Shown here: piece after piece, positions 15,652 through 24,808 of the stretch
How the letters are laid out: each line of letters begins with the position of its first letter
Position numbering within the stretch: the first letter of the stretch is position 1
Notes under the pieces: generated by a model
The model's database searches: none
What the model was told of the DNA's origin: nothing
The model's input: the letters and a program-made list of their open reading frames with translations, nothing else
Position numbers and translations under genes: made by a program
Origin: Rhabdobacter roseus
GTDB taxonomy: Bacteria > Bacteroidota > Bacteroidia > Cytophagales > Spirosomataceae
Length of the DNA: 64,000 bases
Reading direction: 5' to 3'
Assembly (NCBI RefSeq): GCF_014202275.1
Contig: NZ_JACHGF010000014.1
Span: 1 to 64,000, forward strand

Positions 15652-16064
15652 AACGTCTCTTTTTTTTCCTGATCCTGCTGGGCTTGACCGACTGCCGCAC
15701 CATGCAGCAGCTGCACCACCAGGTGGATAGCTCCGCCGTCCGCTCCGAGCAGAGCGCCCAGAAGTGGAGCCGCGAGGTCATCACCGAGTACGCCCTGGAC
15801 ACGCTCTGGCGCACCAGGTACGACACCATCTATAAGTATAGGTACCTGGACCGGCCGGTGCCCTACGAGGTACCCGTCTACCGCACCATCACCCGCGAGA
15901 GTGGGGAAGCTTCTGCCTCCCGCCAGGAAGAAAAGCAAGTTAGCGTCGATACCAAAGAAAAGGAGGCGCACCTGCCCCTCATTACTCAACTCTCCTTCCT
16001 GCTTTGTGCCATATCCGTTCTGGGAGCCATTGGTCTGGGAATGCTAACCTTACTGCGTCGATGA
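15648..16064 (+). CDS. putative unimolecular spanin (lipoprotein with C-terminal TM)
   Basis: 138 aa. A hydrophobic N-terminal signal ends in LGLTDC, giving a candidate lipobox Cys at residue 16, although Asp at -1 is atypical. The middle is hydrophilic and helical to extended, and residues ~112-134 form a transmembrane helix (LLCAISVLGAIGLGMLTLL). Lipid anchor at one end and inner-membrane helix at the other is the topology of u-spanins, which fuse inner and outer membranes at the end of lysis. Adjacent to holin-like and lysin-like genes. Confidence 0.6.
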   Translation: MKRLFFFLILLGLTDCRTMQQLHHQVDSSAVRSEQSAQKWSREVITEYALDTLWRTRYDTIYKYRYLDRPVPYEVPVYRTITRESGEASASRQEEKQVSVDTKEKEAHLPLITQLSFLLCAISVLGAIGLGMLTLLRR

Positions 16065-16426
16065 ACCTACTACTCGCTCAGATCGAGCAAACCGCCGTGG
16101 CCGAAGGCTTCAGCCTGGCCAAGGACGTCACGCCCGCTACCATGGCTGGGTACGCCTTTGCCGTAGTCGTGCTGGCCGTGGGACTGTACGTATTCTACAA
16201 GCTCTACACCAAGGAAAAGGACTATAACAAGGACGTCACCAAGGCCATGGGTGACTTCAACCAGAAGTCCATCGAGGTCATGATTGCCGTGAAAGGCCGC
16301 CTAGACGACCAGCAGCGCATGGGCGACAACATCACCGAGATCCGCCACCAGGTCGACTCGCTGGGCTCGAAGTTCGACGAGCTCAACCGCAAGCTCGACC
16401 GCGGCCAAACCGTGCGCGTCAGCTGA
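16061..16426 (+). CDS. holin-like one-TM protein with coiled coil
   Basis: 121 aa from ATG 16061 (overlapping the spanin stop as ATGA); an upstream in-frame start at 16004 is rejected because it lies within the spanin gene. A transmembrane helix spans about residues 27-46 (YAFAVVVLAVGLYVFYKLY), followed by a charged coiled coil with repeated heptads. Sits between spanin and lysin genes, so a holin or holin-modulator role is likely. Function inferred from position and topology. Confidence 0.6.
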   Translation: MNLLLAQIEQTAVAEGFSLAKDVTPATMAGYAFAVVVLAVGLYVFYKLYTKEKDYNKDVTKAMGDFNQKSIEVMIAVKGRLDDQQRMGDNITEIRHQVDSLGSKFDELNRKLDRGQTVRVS

Positions 16427-16518
16427 TGGCCTGGCTACCCATTACCCTGCTGGCCCTGCACGGCACCTTGGCCTTTTTCCTCTATCAAGCCTTGAAAGAA
16501 AAACAATGGAAATCCTAG
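16426..16518 (+). CDS. 30-aa membrane peptide in lysis cassette
   Basis: ATG at 16426 shares its A with the preceding TGA; TAG at 16516-16518. The peptide has one hydrophobic helix (about residues 3-22) and a basic tail (KEKQWKS). It overlaps the next gene by 13 nt. Tight overlaps on both sides and its hydrophobic nature suggest a translated lysis accessory, such as a small holin or antiholin. Confidence 0.45.
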   Translation: MAWLPITLLALHGTLAFFLYQALKEKQWKS

Positions 16519-16973
16519 TAAAACGCGTGGCTCAGGGACCGAACACCACCCTGGGCCACTTGTATATCGATGGGGTGTTTGAGTGTTACACGCTGGAGGA
16601 TACCGACCGCGGTCTGCACTCGAAGATGACCCTGGCCGAGCTGCTCCGGATAAAGCTCCACAGCTGGACCTGTATCCCCACCGGCCGCTACAAGCTGGGC
16701 AAGCGGTACTCGCCTGCCTTCAAAAGGATACTCCCCTGGCTACTCTCGGTGCTGGGGTTCGAGTACATCTATTTTCACAGCGGCAACAAGCACGAAGAAA
16801 CCAAGGGCTGCTTGCTAACCGGGACAGATTTCAAGAAACTCAAGAACGGAGATTTCTACGCAACAGACTCCCGCCCGGCCTTCAACTCACTCTGGGAGAA
16901 AATGGAAGCCGCCTGGGCAAGAAATGAGGAAGTGTGGTGTGCCGTGGAGCGGGAGTATATTCCATCCGCTTAA
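16506..16973 (+). CDS. DUF5675-family protein, probable phage lysis enzyme
   Basis: 155 aa matching the DUF5675 family: an N-terminal strand pattern (LGHLYIDGVFECYTLED), a conserved PTGRYKL segment, and the C-terminal YFHSGNKHEETKGCLLTG with His and Cys residues resembling an L,D-transpeptidase-like active site. Members occur in phage lysis cassettes of Bacteroidota and are presumed cell-wall active. Last gene of the lysis cassette; it ends 2 nt before the convergent lipase gene, with no terminator between. Confidence 0.75.
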   Translation: MEILVKRVAQGPNTTLGHLYIDGVFECYTLEDTDRGLHSKMTLAELLRIKLHSWTCIPTGRYKLGKRYSPAFKRILPWLLSVLGFEYIYFHSGNKHEETKGCLLTGTDFKKLKNGDFYATDSRPAFNSLWEKMEAAWARNEEVWCAVEREYIPSA

Positions 16974-16974
16974 A

Positions 16975-19338
16975 TTAGGGAGACTCTTTACCTTGTATAA
17001 GTACCTTTGAATTTGGACCCGTAAAATTAATTGCTCCTCCTTTATAGATAATTTCCCTTGCTTCCGCATTTTGGGAAGCAAGGGAAACAGTGTGTCCAGA
17101 ATGAATAATGACGATATCACTACTTAGGGGAACGCGACCGCAGGTCCAGGTGGTCGTATTTTCCCAAGCCCCGGTCTGTTTACTTTGACATAGGTTCGTT
17201 GCCACATAAAAGAAAGAGGTATCGGAAACCACCTCGCCTGAAGGTGTCTCACCCAGTACCATCACTTCGCGTTTGCCGACATATGCTCCTGCCGATGCCA
17301 CATATTGCGCGGTGGATCCCGCTTTCATGGCTACGTACACCGAGTCGTAACTGTAACGTACAATCGTCCTGATGTTGGATAGCCCCGAACCGCTCGCTGC
17401 GATCGGAACCTGATTGCCCGGTTCCCAATAGCTTCCTTTTTCTGGTGAAGTTATGCTTATGGAGGCTGTACTCGATGTGCTAGCCCCCTTTCCTTGCGTA
17501 GGGAAGGTGGGAGATTGCGGATTATAATCAAGTGCCACTGGGTCAAACCCCATACAAAAACTACCGCCTTGTGGATCTGAACGGAGTAATCTTTTCACAG
17601 CCAAAATAACCTGCTGGTTGCCTGGTGCACCCATGTGGATTTGGTTGGGTATAGAGGTAGTACATGCACCCGTCAATCCCCCTTTTTGACTGGAAGCCGA
17701 TACAATTAAATCATTCTCTATATCCGGAAAAAAGATGAGTCCCGTGCGGTAAGAGCCAAAAGCGTCCAGGATCCAACCCAGGCTAAATGTTTTGTCTTTC
17801 AGCATCAAAAAATCATTAACTTCTTCCGGGGTAGCGTATTCAGCCGTGACTATAGTATGTGATGGTACCATATTATCATTAAGCCTGCTACCGTTCAGAT
17901 CCTGGTCTATGGCGGTGCTATTGACCCTGAGATCGTCGACCGCCCCTTCATCGCATAAAGAGTTATTGGATGTAAAAAACTGCTTTATGACATTTGCGCA
18001 AGCAATCTCATTGGCTCGTTGGTTGCTGATATCCAATAAAAAGTTGGCCATCTGAGAGCCCGAGTGCGGCGTATTGATGGTGACCAACTTATGGATATCA
18101 GACCGGTAGTTATCACTCTGCAAATAGAGTCGGGATAGAATCCCTCCCATGCTGTGCCCCACGATATCTACACTACCCGCCGAAATGTTTTTTCCACGTA
18201 GTCCACTGAGGAGATCCGTAATGTTGCGGGGAATCACGTTACTATTTTCGGCAAAATGCTTGTTGTTTGTCGCCGAATAGTCTACCCGGCGGACCAAATC
18301 AAACGTATAGAGCTCATCCTTTAACAACTCTTGCTCCATCATGGCAAAAGATGTTCGATCTGACCACAGCCCATGGACCATTAAGACGGGAGCACGGTTA
18401 ACCTCAATAAAAAATTGCATCCCCGATGTCCCCGGGATACTTACATTGGCCGTAAAAGCGAAGTAGGGTGCTTCGGAATTCACAAACTCTGGGTGCTTAT
18501 AGCGCATTACCAGGCTATCGGCTGTCCGCGATAAAACGGTAAGGCTCCCGTAAATAGATGCCGGACTAGGCAAAGTGATGTTGGCCTGGCTGTAATTCCG
18601 ATTTCCACCCGACAGTTTGAAAATGGAAGCCTCACTGCCATCGGCGCACACCTTAAAGGTACCTGCGCCCGAGGTTGAAGCCAGCAGCTGCCTTTGGTTC
18701 AAGGGGGGATGGTTGGATACTTGGTGGTAGTGCTGTACGGCAGAATTCATTCGTACCTCATATTCCATTTTTACCACACAATTACCGGAAGCCGATGAAG
18801 CAGGACACGAAAGCGTGTACGTTGTTGGGGATGTGGGAGCAACAATAAGGCTATTGCCAGTATCTCCGGTTGACCATACCGGATTGGTCGGGCAATTGGC
18901 CGTGAGTGTAACCGGCTCTCCGGGATTGATAGTTCGTGTAGGTCCACCCATCCCGTAATCATAATGGGTGTATCCTTTAACCGTGGAGACATTCACTCTT
19001 TCACTCATATTATTAAGCCCGTAGGGAGGCACACTACAATAGAATTGGTGTGTGTATAAACCAGGACCTACAACAAAATACGCAGAACCCTCCGGCAAGG
19101 TCGTATAAGGGGGATATGGCAACACGGAGTACATACTAAATCCCGCATAATTTATGAATGGGATAGAGCCAGGGGTAGGACATGTAACAATAAATACTAA
19201 GGTATCAGGGTGGCATCCTGTTCGTGCGTCTCCCACGATAACCGGGGGAGCGATCTGCCCAAACCCAATGTGGCTTTGGCAAACAAGTAGAAAAAAACCT
19301 AAAAGTACCGATAAAGTAGGGCGTATAATTCTATTCAT
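16975..19338 (-). CDS. secreted alpha/beta-hydrolase (lipase-like), prophage cargo
   Basis: 787 aa with an N-terminal signal peptide. A beta-rich ~300-residue region is followed by an alpha/beta-hydrolase domain: VLMVHGLWSD forms the oxyanion turn and GHSMGG near residue 393 carries the nucleophile Ser, in a PGAP1/triacylglycerol-lipase-like context. The C-terminal ~200 residues hold Ig-like and beta-helix-like segments, with no clear T9SS sorting tail. It is reversed relative to the late operon and has lower GC, so it looks like inserted cargo that may be expressed from the lysogen. Substrate unknown. Confidence 0.75.
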   Translation of the reverse strand: MNRIIRPTLSVLLGFFLLVCQSHIGFGQIAPPVIVGDARTGCHPDTLVFIVTCPTPGSIPFINYAGFSMYSVLPYPPYTTLPEGSAYFVVGPGLYTHQFYCSVPPYGLNNMSERVNVSTVKGYTHYDYGMGGPTRTINPGEPVTLTANCPTNPVWSTGDTGNSLIVAPTSPTTYTLSCPASSASGNCVVKMEYEVRMNSAVQHYHQVSNHPPLNQRQLLASTSGAGTFKVCADGSEASIFKLSGGNRNYSQANITLPSPASIYGSLTVLSRTADSLVMRYKHPEFVNSEAPYFAFTANVSIPGTSGMQFFIEVNRAPVLMVHGLWSDRTSFAMMEQELLKDELYTFDLVRRVDYSATNNKHFAENSNVIPRNITDLLSGLRGKNISAGSVDIVGHSMGGILSRLYLQSDNYRSDIHKLVTINTPHSGSQMANFLLDISNQRANEIACANVIKQFFTSNNSLCDEGAVDDLRVNSTAIDQDLNGSRLNDNMVPSHTIVTAEYATPEEVNDFLMLKDKTFSLGWILDAFGSYRTGLIFFPDIENDLIVSASSQKGGLTGACTTSIPNQIHMGAPGNQQVILAVKRLLRSDPQGGSFCMGFDPVALDYNPQSPTFPTQGKGASTSSTASISITSPEKGSYWEPGNQVPIAASGSGLSNIRTIVRYSYDSVYVAMKAGSTAQYVASAGAYVGKREVMVLGETPSGEVVSDTSFFYVATNLCQSKQTGAWENTTTWTCGRVPLSSDIVIIHSGHTVSLASQNAEAREIIYKGGAINFTGPNSKVLIQGKESP

Positions 19339-19467
19339 AAGGCATCAAATGGTCACTTAACATTAGCCAGCAAAGAAAATAGATTTACTCACATTAGTTT
19401 GTAAAAGTTGCTAAAATTCATCTATCCTGTCCTTTCCCTTCAACATACATGGGCGCAACTTGCCCTC

Positions 19468-20331
19468 ATGAAAGTCATCTCCATCAACGGCCGGGCCTTC
19501 CAGCTGCCCGAAAGCTGGACCGAAGTACCCGCCGAGCGGCTCCCCGAGCTGCTCCGGCTGCTCTTCGTGCTGCCCGAAAGCGGCTCGACCTACCACGAGC
19601 TGCTGCGCGTGCTGCTGGGCTACAGCCCCAAGGCCTGGCGTAAGCTCATGCAGCGCTTCTTTTCGCCGGAGCGCTCCGAAGCCCAGCGCCAGGCCAGCGC
19701 CCAGGCCCTGGCCGAGCTGCTGCGCCTGGTGGGCTGGATGCGCTCCGACGACCTCACGGCCGCGCCCTTTCCCCACCTGGTGGTGGACGGCACGCCCTGG
19801 CTGCTCTTCGAGGAAGGCTTCGCCACGATGACCTACGGCGAGCTGGCCGACGCCTACATCCACGCCCAGGCCTTCGTGAAGCAGCTGGTGGAAGGCGAAG
19901 AGCGGCTCGACCGCCTGGTGGCCACGCTGTGCCGCCCCGAGCGGGCCGGGGCCTACCAGCAGGACCCCGCCTGGAACGGCGACCGCCGCCAGGACTACAA
20001 CGAGCACCAGGCGCGCCACCGGGCGGCTCAGCTCCGCGGCCGCTACGTGCCGGAGAAGATTCTGGTGCTGGTGTACTTCATGGGCAGCCTGAAGGATTTC
20101 TACGCCCACTTCGACCTCTGGGACGACGACGAGTCCGCCCCGCCCCGGCCCGAAGACTACCCCGGCCAGAACCTGCTAAAAAACCAGCATTTGCTGGCCG
20201 AAAAGCAGATCTTCGGCAGCATGCCCGCTACGCGCCAGGCCAACGTGCACGAGGTGTTCCAGTTTCTGGAAGAGCACCGCAAGGACGTGAAGGAAGAAAA
20301 TCAACGCCGCCAGGCCCAAGCTCAAGACTGA
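19468..20331 (+). CDS. tail-region protein of unknown function
   Basis: 287 aa from ATG 19468; an in-frame ATG at 19408 would add 20 residues with AT-rich, non-phage-like coding. Helical and Leu/Glu-rich, with a conserved-looking domain around ELLRVLLGYSPKAWRKLMQ and a charged C-terminal helix. It is the first gene after the reversed lipase and is followed at 2 nt by another tail-region gene. Proteins in this slot in Bacteroidota siphophages are usually tail assembly factors; function not established. Confidence 0.6.
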   Translation: MKVISINGRAFQLPESWTEVPAERLPELLRLLFVLPESGSTYHELLRVLLGYSPKAWRKLMQRFFSPERSEAQRQASAQALAELLRLVGWMRSDDLTAAPFPHLVVDGTPWLLFEEGFATMTYGELADAYIHAQAFVKQLVEGEERLDRLVATLCRPERAGAYQQDPAWNGDRRQDYNEHQARHRAAQLRGRYVPEKILVLVYFMGSLKDFYAHFDLWDDDESAPPRPEDYPGQNLLKNQHLLAEKQIFGSMPATRQANVHEVFQFLEEHRKDVKEENQRRQAQAQD

Positions 20332-20333
20332 CC

Positions 20334-20798
20334 ATGACCCCCACCGACTCCCTTTTCTGGCCCTACCTGCGGCCCATCCTGGAAGCCCAGCCGGGCGTGA
20401 CCTACGTGCAGCTCTCGGATGCCAACGGCATGGACCGGCTCCTGGAAGACAGCCGCTCGGAAGATGTCTACCCCGGCATCTTCGTAATGAGGCCCAAGTG
20501 GAACGGCCGCACCGTCGACAACGCCCTGCTGCTGACGGATTTTCAGGTAATCGCCTACTTTTTTTGCCCGGCCAAGCCCGACGACCGCGCCAGCCAGGAT
20601 GCCGCCTACCAGCAGGCCGAAGCCCTGGCTAGTGGGGTGATCCAACAGCTCCAGGAGCACCGCTACACCTACCAGAACTACCTGGACTTCGACTCCATCC
20701 GGATGGAGCCGGTGCTCTACCACACCGGCGTCGATGCGGCGTACGGCTACGAATTGAAATTCAAACTCGGCCTGGAGGCCAATATGATCTATGCGTAA
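20334..20798 (+). CDS. probable head-tail/tail completion protein
   Basis: 154 aa from ATG 20334; a longer in-frame extension lies inside the preceding gene and is rejected. Mixed alpha/beta, with strands at both ends (IFVMRPKWNGRTVDNALLL and YGYELKFKLGLEAN). The pattern resembles small tail-completion proteins that ring the head-tail joint. Overlaps the next gene by 8 nt. No confident family assignment. Confidence 0.55.
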   Translation: MTPTDSLFWPYLRPILEAQPGVTYVQLSDANGMDRLLEDSRSEDVYPGIFVMRPKWNGRTVDNALLLTDFQVIAYFFCPAKPDDRASQDAAYQQAEALASGVIQQLQEHRYTYQNYLDFDSIRMEPVLYHTGVDAAYGYELKFKLGLEANMIYA

Positions 20799-21057
20799 GA
20801 CCTTCCTTTTTCTGAAAGCGCTCGGGCGGCTCATCGTGGTGGCGCTGCACCTGGTGGTGCTCGGGGCGTGGCTCTGGCTGTATGACCGCCGCAAGAAAAT
20901 CGGGTTCTGGCTGGTGTGGATCCTGCTAGTACCGCTGGTGTTTGGCCGGTACCTCTGGAGCGATCTGCGCCACGGGCGCTTCCGGCACGCCACGGCCTGG
21001 GTGAAGACCGGGCTGGTACGGCAGACTGTGTGGCATAGGCTAGTCTTGGGCCGCTAG
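20791..21057 (+). CDS. small two-TM protein
   Basis: 88 aa with two hydrophobic helices (about residues 11-31 and 38-53) and Arg-rich ends. Overlaps the preceding gene by 8 nt. A membrane protein in the tail-gene block is odd; it might be a second lysis or superinfection factor. The late promoter P2 starts 11 nt after its stop. Confidence 0.5.
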   Translation: MRKTFLFLKALGRLIVVALHLVVLGAWLWLYDRRKKIGFWLVWILLVPLVFGRYLWSDLRHGRFRHATAWVKTGLVRQTVWHRLVLGR

Positions 21058-21067
21058 GCTCCATTTC

Positions 21068-21102
21068 GTCCTTTCTGCCTATTTCAGCGCCCGCGATCTT
21101 CG
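21068..21102 (+). promoter_or_regulatory. phage late promoter P2 (GTCCTTT-N24-TTCG)
   Basis: GTCCTTT at 21068-21074 and TTCG at 21099-21102, preceded by ATTTC. This is the only one of the five without a clear terminator just upstream. TTCG ends 19 nt before the ATG at 21121. Confidence 0.65.
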
Positions 21103-21120
21103 TTCGAAACTTAGAAGACT

Positions 21121-23145
21121 ATGATCGACGACCTGGCGCTCAACCTCGCATACCTGCCGCTGCAACTCAGCCGCAATAAACTCACCCACACCATCGAGGC
21201 CGCCGACCCGGCGCTGACCAGTCGGGCGGGGCTAAAGTACTTCCTGACCCTGCTGGTACCGGACTTTCCCTTCTCGTCCACGTTCGAGGAGTTGCACACC
21301 TCGGAGGGCCGCGAGACGCCCGTCGACGTGCAGGGCGGGCTCCAGCGCTTTGCCGGGGCGGTGTTTCGCTACAACCGCGGCCGGGGCGGCAAGCTCGACG
21401 GCCTGTTGACCTACGCCAAGCCCCGCCGCCAACAAAACGTGCTGAGCCTGTCGCTCAGCCAAACGATGGCCTTCTGCCTCCGGGAGGGCATCCAGGGCGG
21501 GGAGCCCGCCGTGGACGTAGAGAATACCCTGCCCAAGCGGTACGTGATCAAGGCAGGCCTGGCCAACGAAGACTTCGTGGCCTACGGCGACACCTTTTTC
21601 ACCAGCTGGCAGAGCGGAGCCCGGCAGTTCCTGACCTGGCAGCCCAACTACAAGCGCGTAGCCTACGCCCAGGAAGAGTACCTGTACTTCCTGCTCAATT
21701 TCAGCCCCGCGCCCCAGCAGCTGCGCCTGCGGGTGCAGTGGTACCAGGCCGACGGCACGGCCTCCGGAGCGAGCACCGTGCTTACCCTGGACAACCCCCT
21801 GCTGATGTCGGTGGTGGCCTGCCCGGTGGGGGCCTCGGTACTGGCCCTGCCCACCGAGGCCGCGCGCTACGACGTGTGGCTTTCCAACGAAGCCAACAAG
21901 CGCCTGAGCGAGGTACGCTCCTACTGGCTCGACGACACCCACACCCCCTACGACCGCAGCATCCTGTTCGTGAACTCCCTGGGCGGCTGGGATACCCTGC
22001 GGCTCACCGGCCAGGGCCAGCGCACGCTCACCGTGGCCCAGCAGGTGGCCGACGTGGAGCGGCCGGCGGGCGCGGGCGTGGACTTCTCGGAGCTGCTCGT
22101 GGTCCAGACCGAGGGTGAGTACACCCTCCAGGTGAGCACGGGGTACTTTCGCTCCGACGCGGCCGCCTACCTGCGGTACCTGGACGAGCTGCTGCTTTCC
22201 GAGGAGATGTACCTCATTACCGACAAGGGCCACCGGCCGCTCCAGCTGCTCACCAACAGCGTGGTAGATGCCATCGACGACGCCGACCTGGTGGCGCGCA
22301 CCTTCAGCTTTCGGATCCTGGACACGGTGGAGAACTACTCCGACCTACCCCCTACCGAGCCTGCACCGCTGCGGCCCATGGCCTGGCGGGGCGTGAACCT
22401 GGGCCACGTACTGGACGCCTTCGGCAAGCGCACCGGCAAGCTGGTATTTCAGCGGCTGGAGCGGATCTACGCCGACGACAACAGCCTGGTGAAGCCCTAC
22501 ACCGTGAAGCCCAACGTGCAGGGCGACCCTGACTACGTGCCGCCCATTACCGACAGCAGCATCGAGCCGGGCTCGACGCCCTACCCCAGCGCGGCGATCA
22601 GCCGGGCCGGTACCTTCCTGCGCGCTACCTGCGCCAGCGGCTACCTGGGCGGCCCGGCCACGATCGTGATTGCGGCCGGGCGCTACGGAGCCGAAACCGA
22701 AGGCACGGCCGACGAGCGGGCCGAAGCCGAGTACGCCAGCCGAAACACCCAGGCCACGGCCGACGCCAGCGGCAGCTGCACGCTCAACAACACGCCGGTG
22801 CACCTGGCCATCCACCACCAGATCCCCATGAACGTCCACGTGGTGATCGCCAACGGCCTGTACGGCCCGGTGGTTTCGCTGCGCGTGAACGACACTGAGC
22901 TGGTGGGTAACAGTACTGGGCAATCGCCGCCGATCGTGAACCGGTCGGTGGCCACGCTCATGCCGGGCACCTACAACATCCTGGCCCGGGTGCAGTACAA
23001 CAACACGCCCCGCCACCCCTGCCGCCTGCGCCTGGTGGGCAAGAACCGCGAAATAACCGTCACGACCGACGGTTTCTACCTGTTCGAGAACGTGGTGGTG
23101 AACAGCGCCGATAGTCCTCTCACCGTAGAAGTACTCAACCTATGA
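21121..23145 (+). CDS. large structural protein, probable tail/baseplate component
   Basis: 674 aa, strand-rich over residues 1-430 with repeated beta-domain features (RLRVQWYQADGTASGAST, GVDFSELLVVQTEGEYTLQ). A middle block resembles DUF5977 tail proteins (YASRNTQATADASGSCTLNN), and the end looks like small Ig modules. No catalytic motif. First gene after promoter P2, overlapping the next by 4 nt. Location upstream of the tape measure and size fit a distal-tail, baseplate or spike component. Confidence 0.6.
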   Translation: MIDDLALNLAYLPLQLSRNKLTHTIEAADPALTSRAGLKYFLTLLVPDFPFSSTFEELHTSEGRETPVDVQGGLQRFAGAVFRYNRGRGGKLDGLLTYAKPRRQQNVLSLSLSQTMAFCLREGIQGGEPAVDVENTLPKRYVIKAGLANEDFVAYGDTFFTSWQSGARQFLTWQPNYKRVAYAQEEYLYFLLNFSPAPQQLRLRVQWYQADGTASGASTVLTLDNPLLMSVVACPVGASVLALPTEAARYDVWLSNEANKRLSEVRSYWLDDTHTPYDRSILFVNSLGGWDTLRLTGQGQRTLTVAQQVADVERPAGAGVDFSELLVVQTEGEYTLQVSTGYFRSDAAAYLRYLDELLLSEEMYLITDKGHRPLQLLTNSVVDAIDDADLVARTFSFRILDTVENYSDLPPTEPAPLRPMAWRGVNLGHVLDAFGKRTGKLVFQRLERIYADDNSLVKPYTVKPNVQGDPDYVPPITDSSIEPGSTPYPSAAISRAGTFLRATCASGYLGGPATIVIAAGRYGAETEGTADERAEAEYASRNTQATADASGSCTLNNTPVHLAIHHQIPMNVHVVIANGLYGPVVSLRVNDTELVGNSTGQSPPIVNRSVATLMPGTYNILARVQYNNTPRHPCRLRLVGKNREITVTTDGFYLFENVVVNSADSPLTVEVLNL

Positions 23146-24539
23146 TCCGGATCAACGGCTACGAAGTACTCACCCTGCCGGGCCAACGGGTGGAGTACAC
23201 CCTTACCAACCCCTACCTGGTGTACAGCCAGATCCTGGGCAGCCAGGCCCAACTGCCCGACCTGCCCGCTGTGCGGCAAAACCGGGCCATTTTTCAGTAC
23301 TACGAGGAGCCCCAGGCGGGCGGCTACCTGCCCGAGCTGCTCTTCCAGCACTTCTACGGCGGGGAGCTCATCCGGGAGGGCTTCTACGTGCTCACGGAGG
23401 CCAGCGAAGCGGGCTACAAGGGCACCTACACCGACAAGCTCGGGCTGTTTTTCGGCGATTACCAGCAGAGCCTGCTGAGCGAGATCCCCCTGGGGGTACT
23501 GGATCCGGAGCTGCCCTTACCAGCGGACGGGCTTTTGATGGTAGACGGCCAGGCCGCGGCCTGCTTGCCTACCCTTGTGAACGACACGTTTTACGGGGCC
23601 AACGGCGCGGCGCTAGGCTACTCGGGCCGGATCAATGACTACCAGGAGGGTGCTTATGAAGACGGGCCAAAGGTACCTTGTGTATTCGTGACCTGGCTGC
23701 TGAAGCGGATCGCGGCCGTGACGGGTACCACCGTGGGCGGGAGCTTCTTTTCGCACCCACAATGGAGCCAGCTGGTGCTGGTGAATATGCGCGAGTGGGA
23801 AAGCGGGCCGATTGACGTGCGCAACCACCTGCCCGCCTGGACGATCCCGCAGCTGCTGCTGGAGCTACGGAAGGTACCCAACTTGGCGCTCACCTTCAAC
23901 GCCGTGACGCGCCACCTGGACGTGGATTTTTGGGAAGATAGCCTCCGGCAGCCCACGCGCCGGGACTGGTCGGCCAAGGCCGTGCGGGGCGAAGTGAAGA
24001 CCCCCGAGCCGAACACCCGGGTGCAGTTGAGCCAGGTGGTGGATTCGGGCGACGCCCTGGCCAAGGACAAGCCGCCCGTGCTGTCCGATTACCTTTCCGA
24101 AGAAACGGAAGGTACCAGGAACGGTATTGCCCAGCTACCTATGCAGCTGTCGACGATGGTGGTGGACGAAGCCACCGGCCTGGCGGCCTGCCGCCAGGAG
24201 GGCCAGAGTAGCCAGCTGGCGCAGCAGGCCAAGGCCTGGGCGCCGCGGCTGCTGTTCTGGCAGGGCGTGGTGGCGGGCTACCCCCGGGCGCTGCCCACCC
24301 TGGGCGGCCTGAGCCTGTACCCGCAGGACCTGGCCACCACCAGCTGGCGCGAGACGATCGCGCTCCGCAAGCGGATGTTCTACCTTCAGAAGGATTTCGT
24401 GCTCACGGAAACGGACCTGGCCCGGCTGGATTTCCGGGAAAAAATCCACGTGGATGGGGTAGACTACCTGATAGCGCAGCTGAATGTGGCGGTGCCGATC
24501 GAGGGCGTGGCAACGGCGCTATTGATCGGGGGCGTGTGA
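23142..24539 (+). CDS. structural protein, probable tail/baseplate component
   Basis: 465 aa, mixed alpha/beta, with a pattern typical of large tail proteins in Bacteroidota phages: an N-terminal beta region (LPGQRVEYTLTNPYLVYS), a central helix-rich section, and a C-terminal beta domain ending in the hydrophobic ALLIGGV. Translationally coupled to the gene upstream (4-nt overlap). Its 3' end overlaps a reversed small gene by 21 nt, where cargo is inserted. Exact role not resolvable by eye. Confidence 0.6.
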   Translation: MIRINGYEVLTLPGQRVEYTLTNPYLVYSQILGSQAQLPDLPAVRQNRAIFQYYEEPQAGGYLPELLFQHFYGGELIREGFYVLTEASEAGYKGTYTDKLGLFFGDYQQSLLSEIPLGVLDPELPLPADGLLMVDGQAAACLPTLVNDTFYGANGAALGYSGRINDYQEGAYEDGPKVPCVFVTWLLKRIAAVTGTTVGGSFFSHPQWSQLVLVNMREWESGPIDVRNHLPAWTIPQLLLELRKVPNLALTFNAVTRHLDVDFWEDSLRQPTRRDWSAKAVRGEVKTPEPNTRVQLSQVVDSGDALAKDKPPVLSDYLSEETEGTRNGIAQLPMQLSTMVVDEATGLAACRQEGQSSQLAQQAKAWAPRLLFWQGVVAGYPRALPTLGGLSLYPQDLATTSWRETIALRKRMFYLQKDFVLTETDLARLDFREKIHVDGVDYLIAQLNVAVPIEGVATALLIGGV

Positions 24540-24740
24540 GTCGGGATTCCGGATAATGGTGTAGAAGTACCAACTGGCCATGTTTTTCAGGTTGATTTGT
24601 ATCAAGGCTTCGTCGGTTGAGTCGACTTCTATGACCTCTAACAGGATCGGCAGGTGCCGCCTTACCTGGATCGTGGGCCGGGTAGGTTGGTAGGCATCCA
24701 TCTCCTGATGGGTACGAAATGACTTTATGGCCACTTTCAT
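24519..24740 (-). CDS. small reversed cargo protein
   Basis: 73 aa from ATG 24740; an upstream in-frame ATG at 24818 is rejected because its codons run through the terminator hairpin at 24758-24793. The protein starts VAIKSFRTHQEMDAYQ, has a short strand (ILLEVIEVD) and ends SHAPDQ. Its last 21 nt overlap the end of the rightward tail gene. Unknown function, perhaps a second member of a small two-gene cargo. Confidence 0.45.
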   Translation of the reverse strand: MKVAIKSFRTHQEMDAYQPTRPTIQVRRHLPILLEVIEVDSTDEALIQINLKNMASWYFYTIIRNPDSHAPDQ

Positions 24741-24757
24741 GACTGGGTTGTACTGGC

Positions 24758-24793
24758 AAAAAAGAAAGGCCGCTCCGGATTCCGAAGCGGCCT
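24758..24793 (-). terminator. terminator of the leftward small gene
   Basis: AGGCCGCT (24767-24774) pairs with AGCGGCCT (24786-24793); reading leftward it is followed by a T-run (plus-strand A-run at 24758-24763). It ends the 24809-25036 transcript. Confidence 0.75.
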
Positions 24794-24808
24794 CAAACCG
24801 AAATTTTT

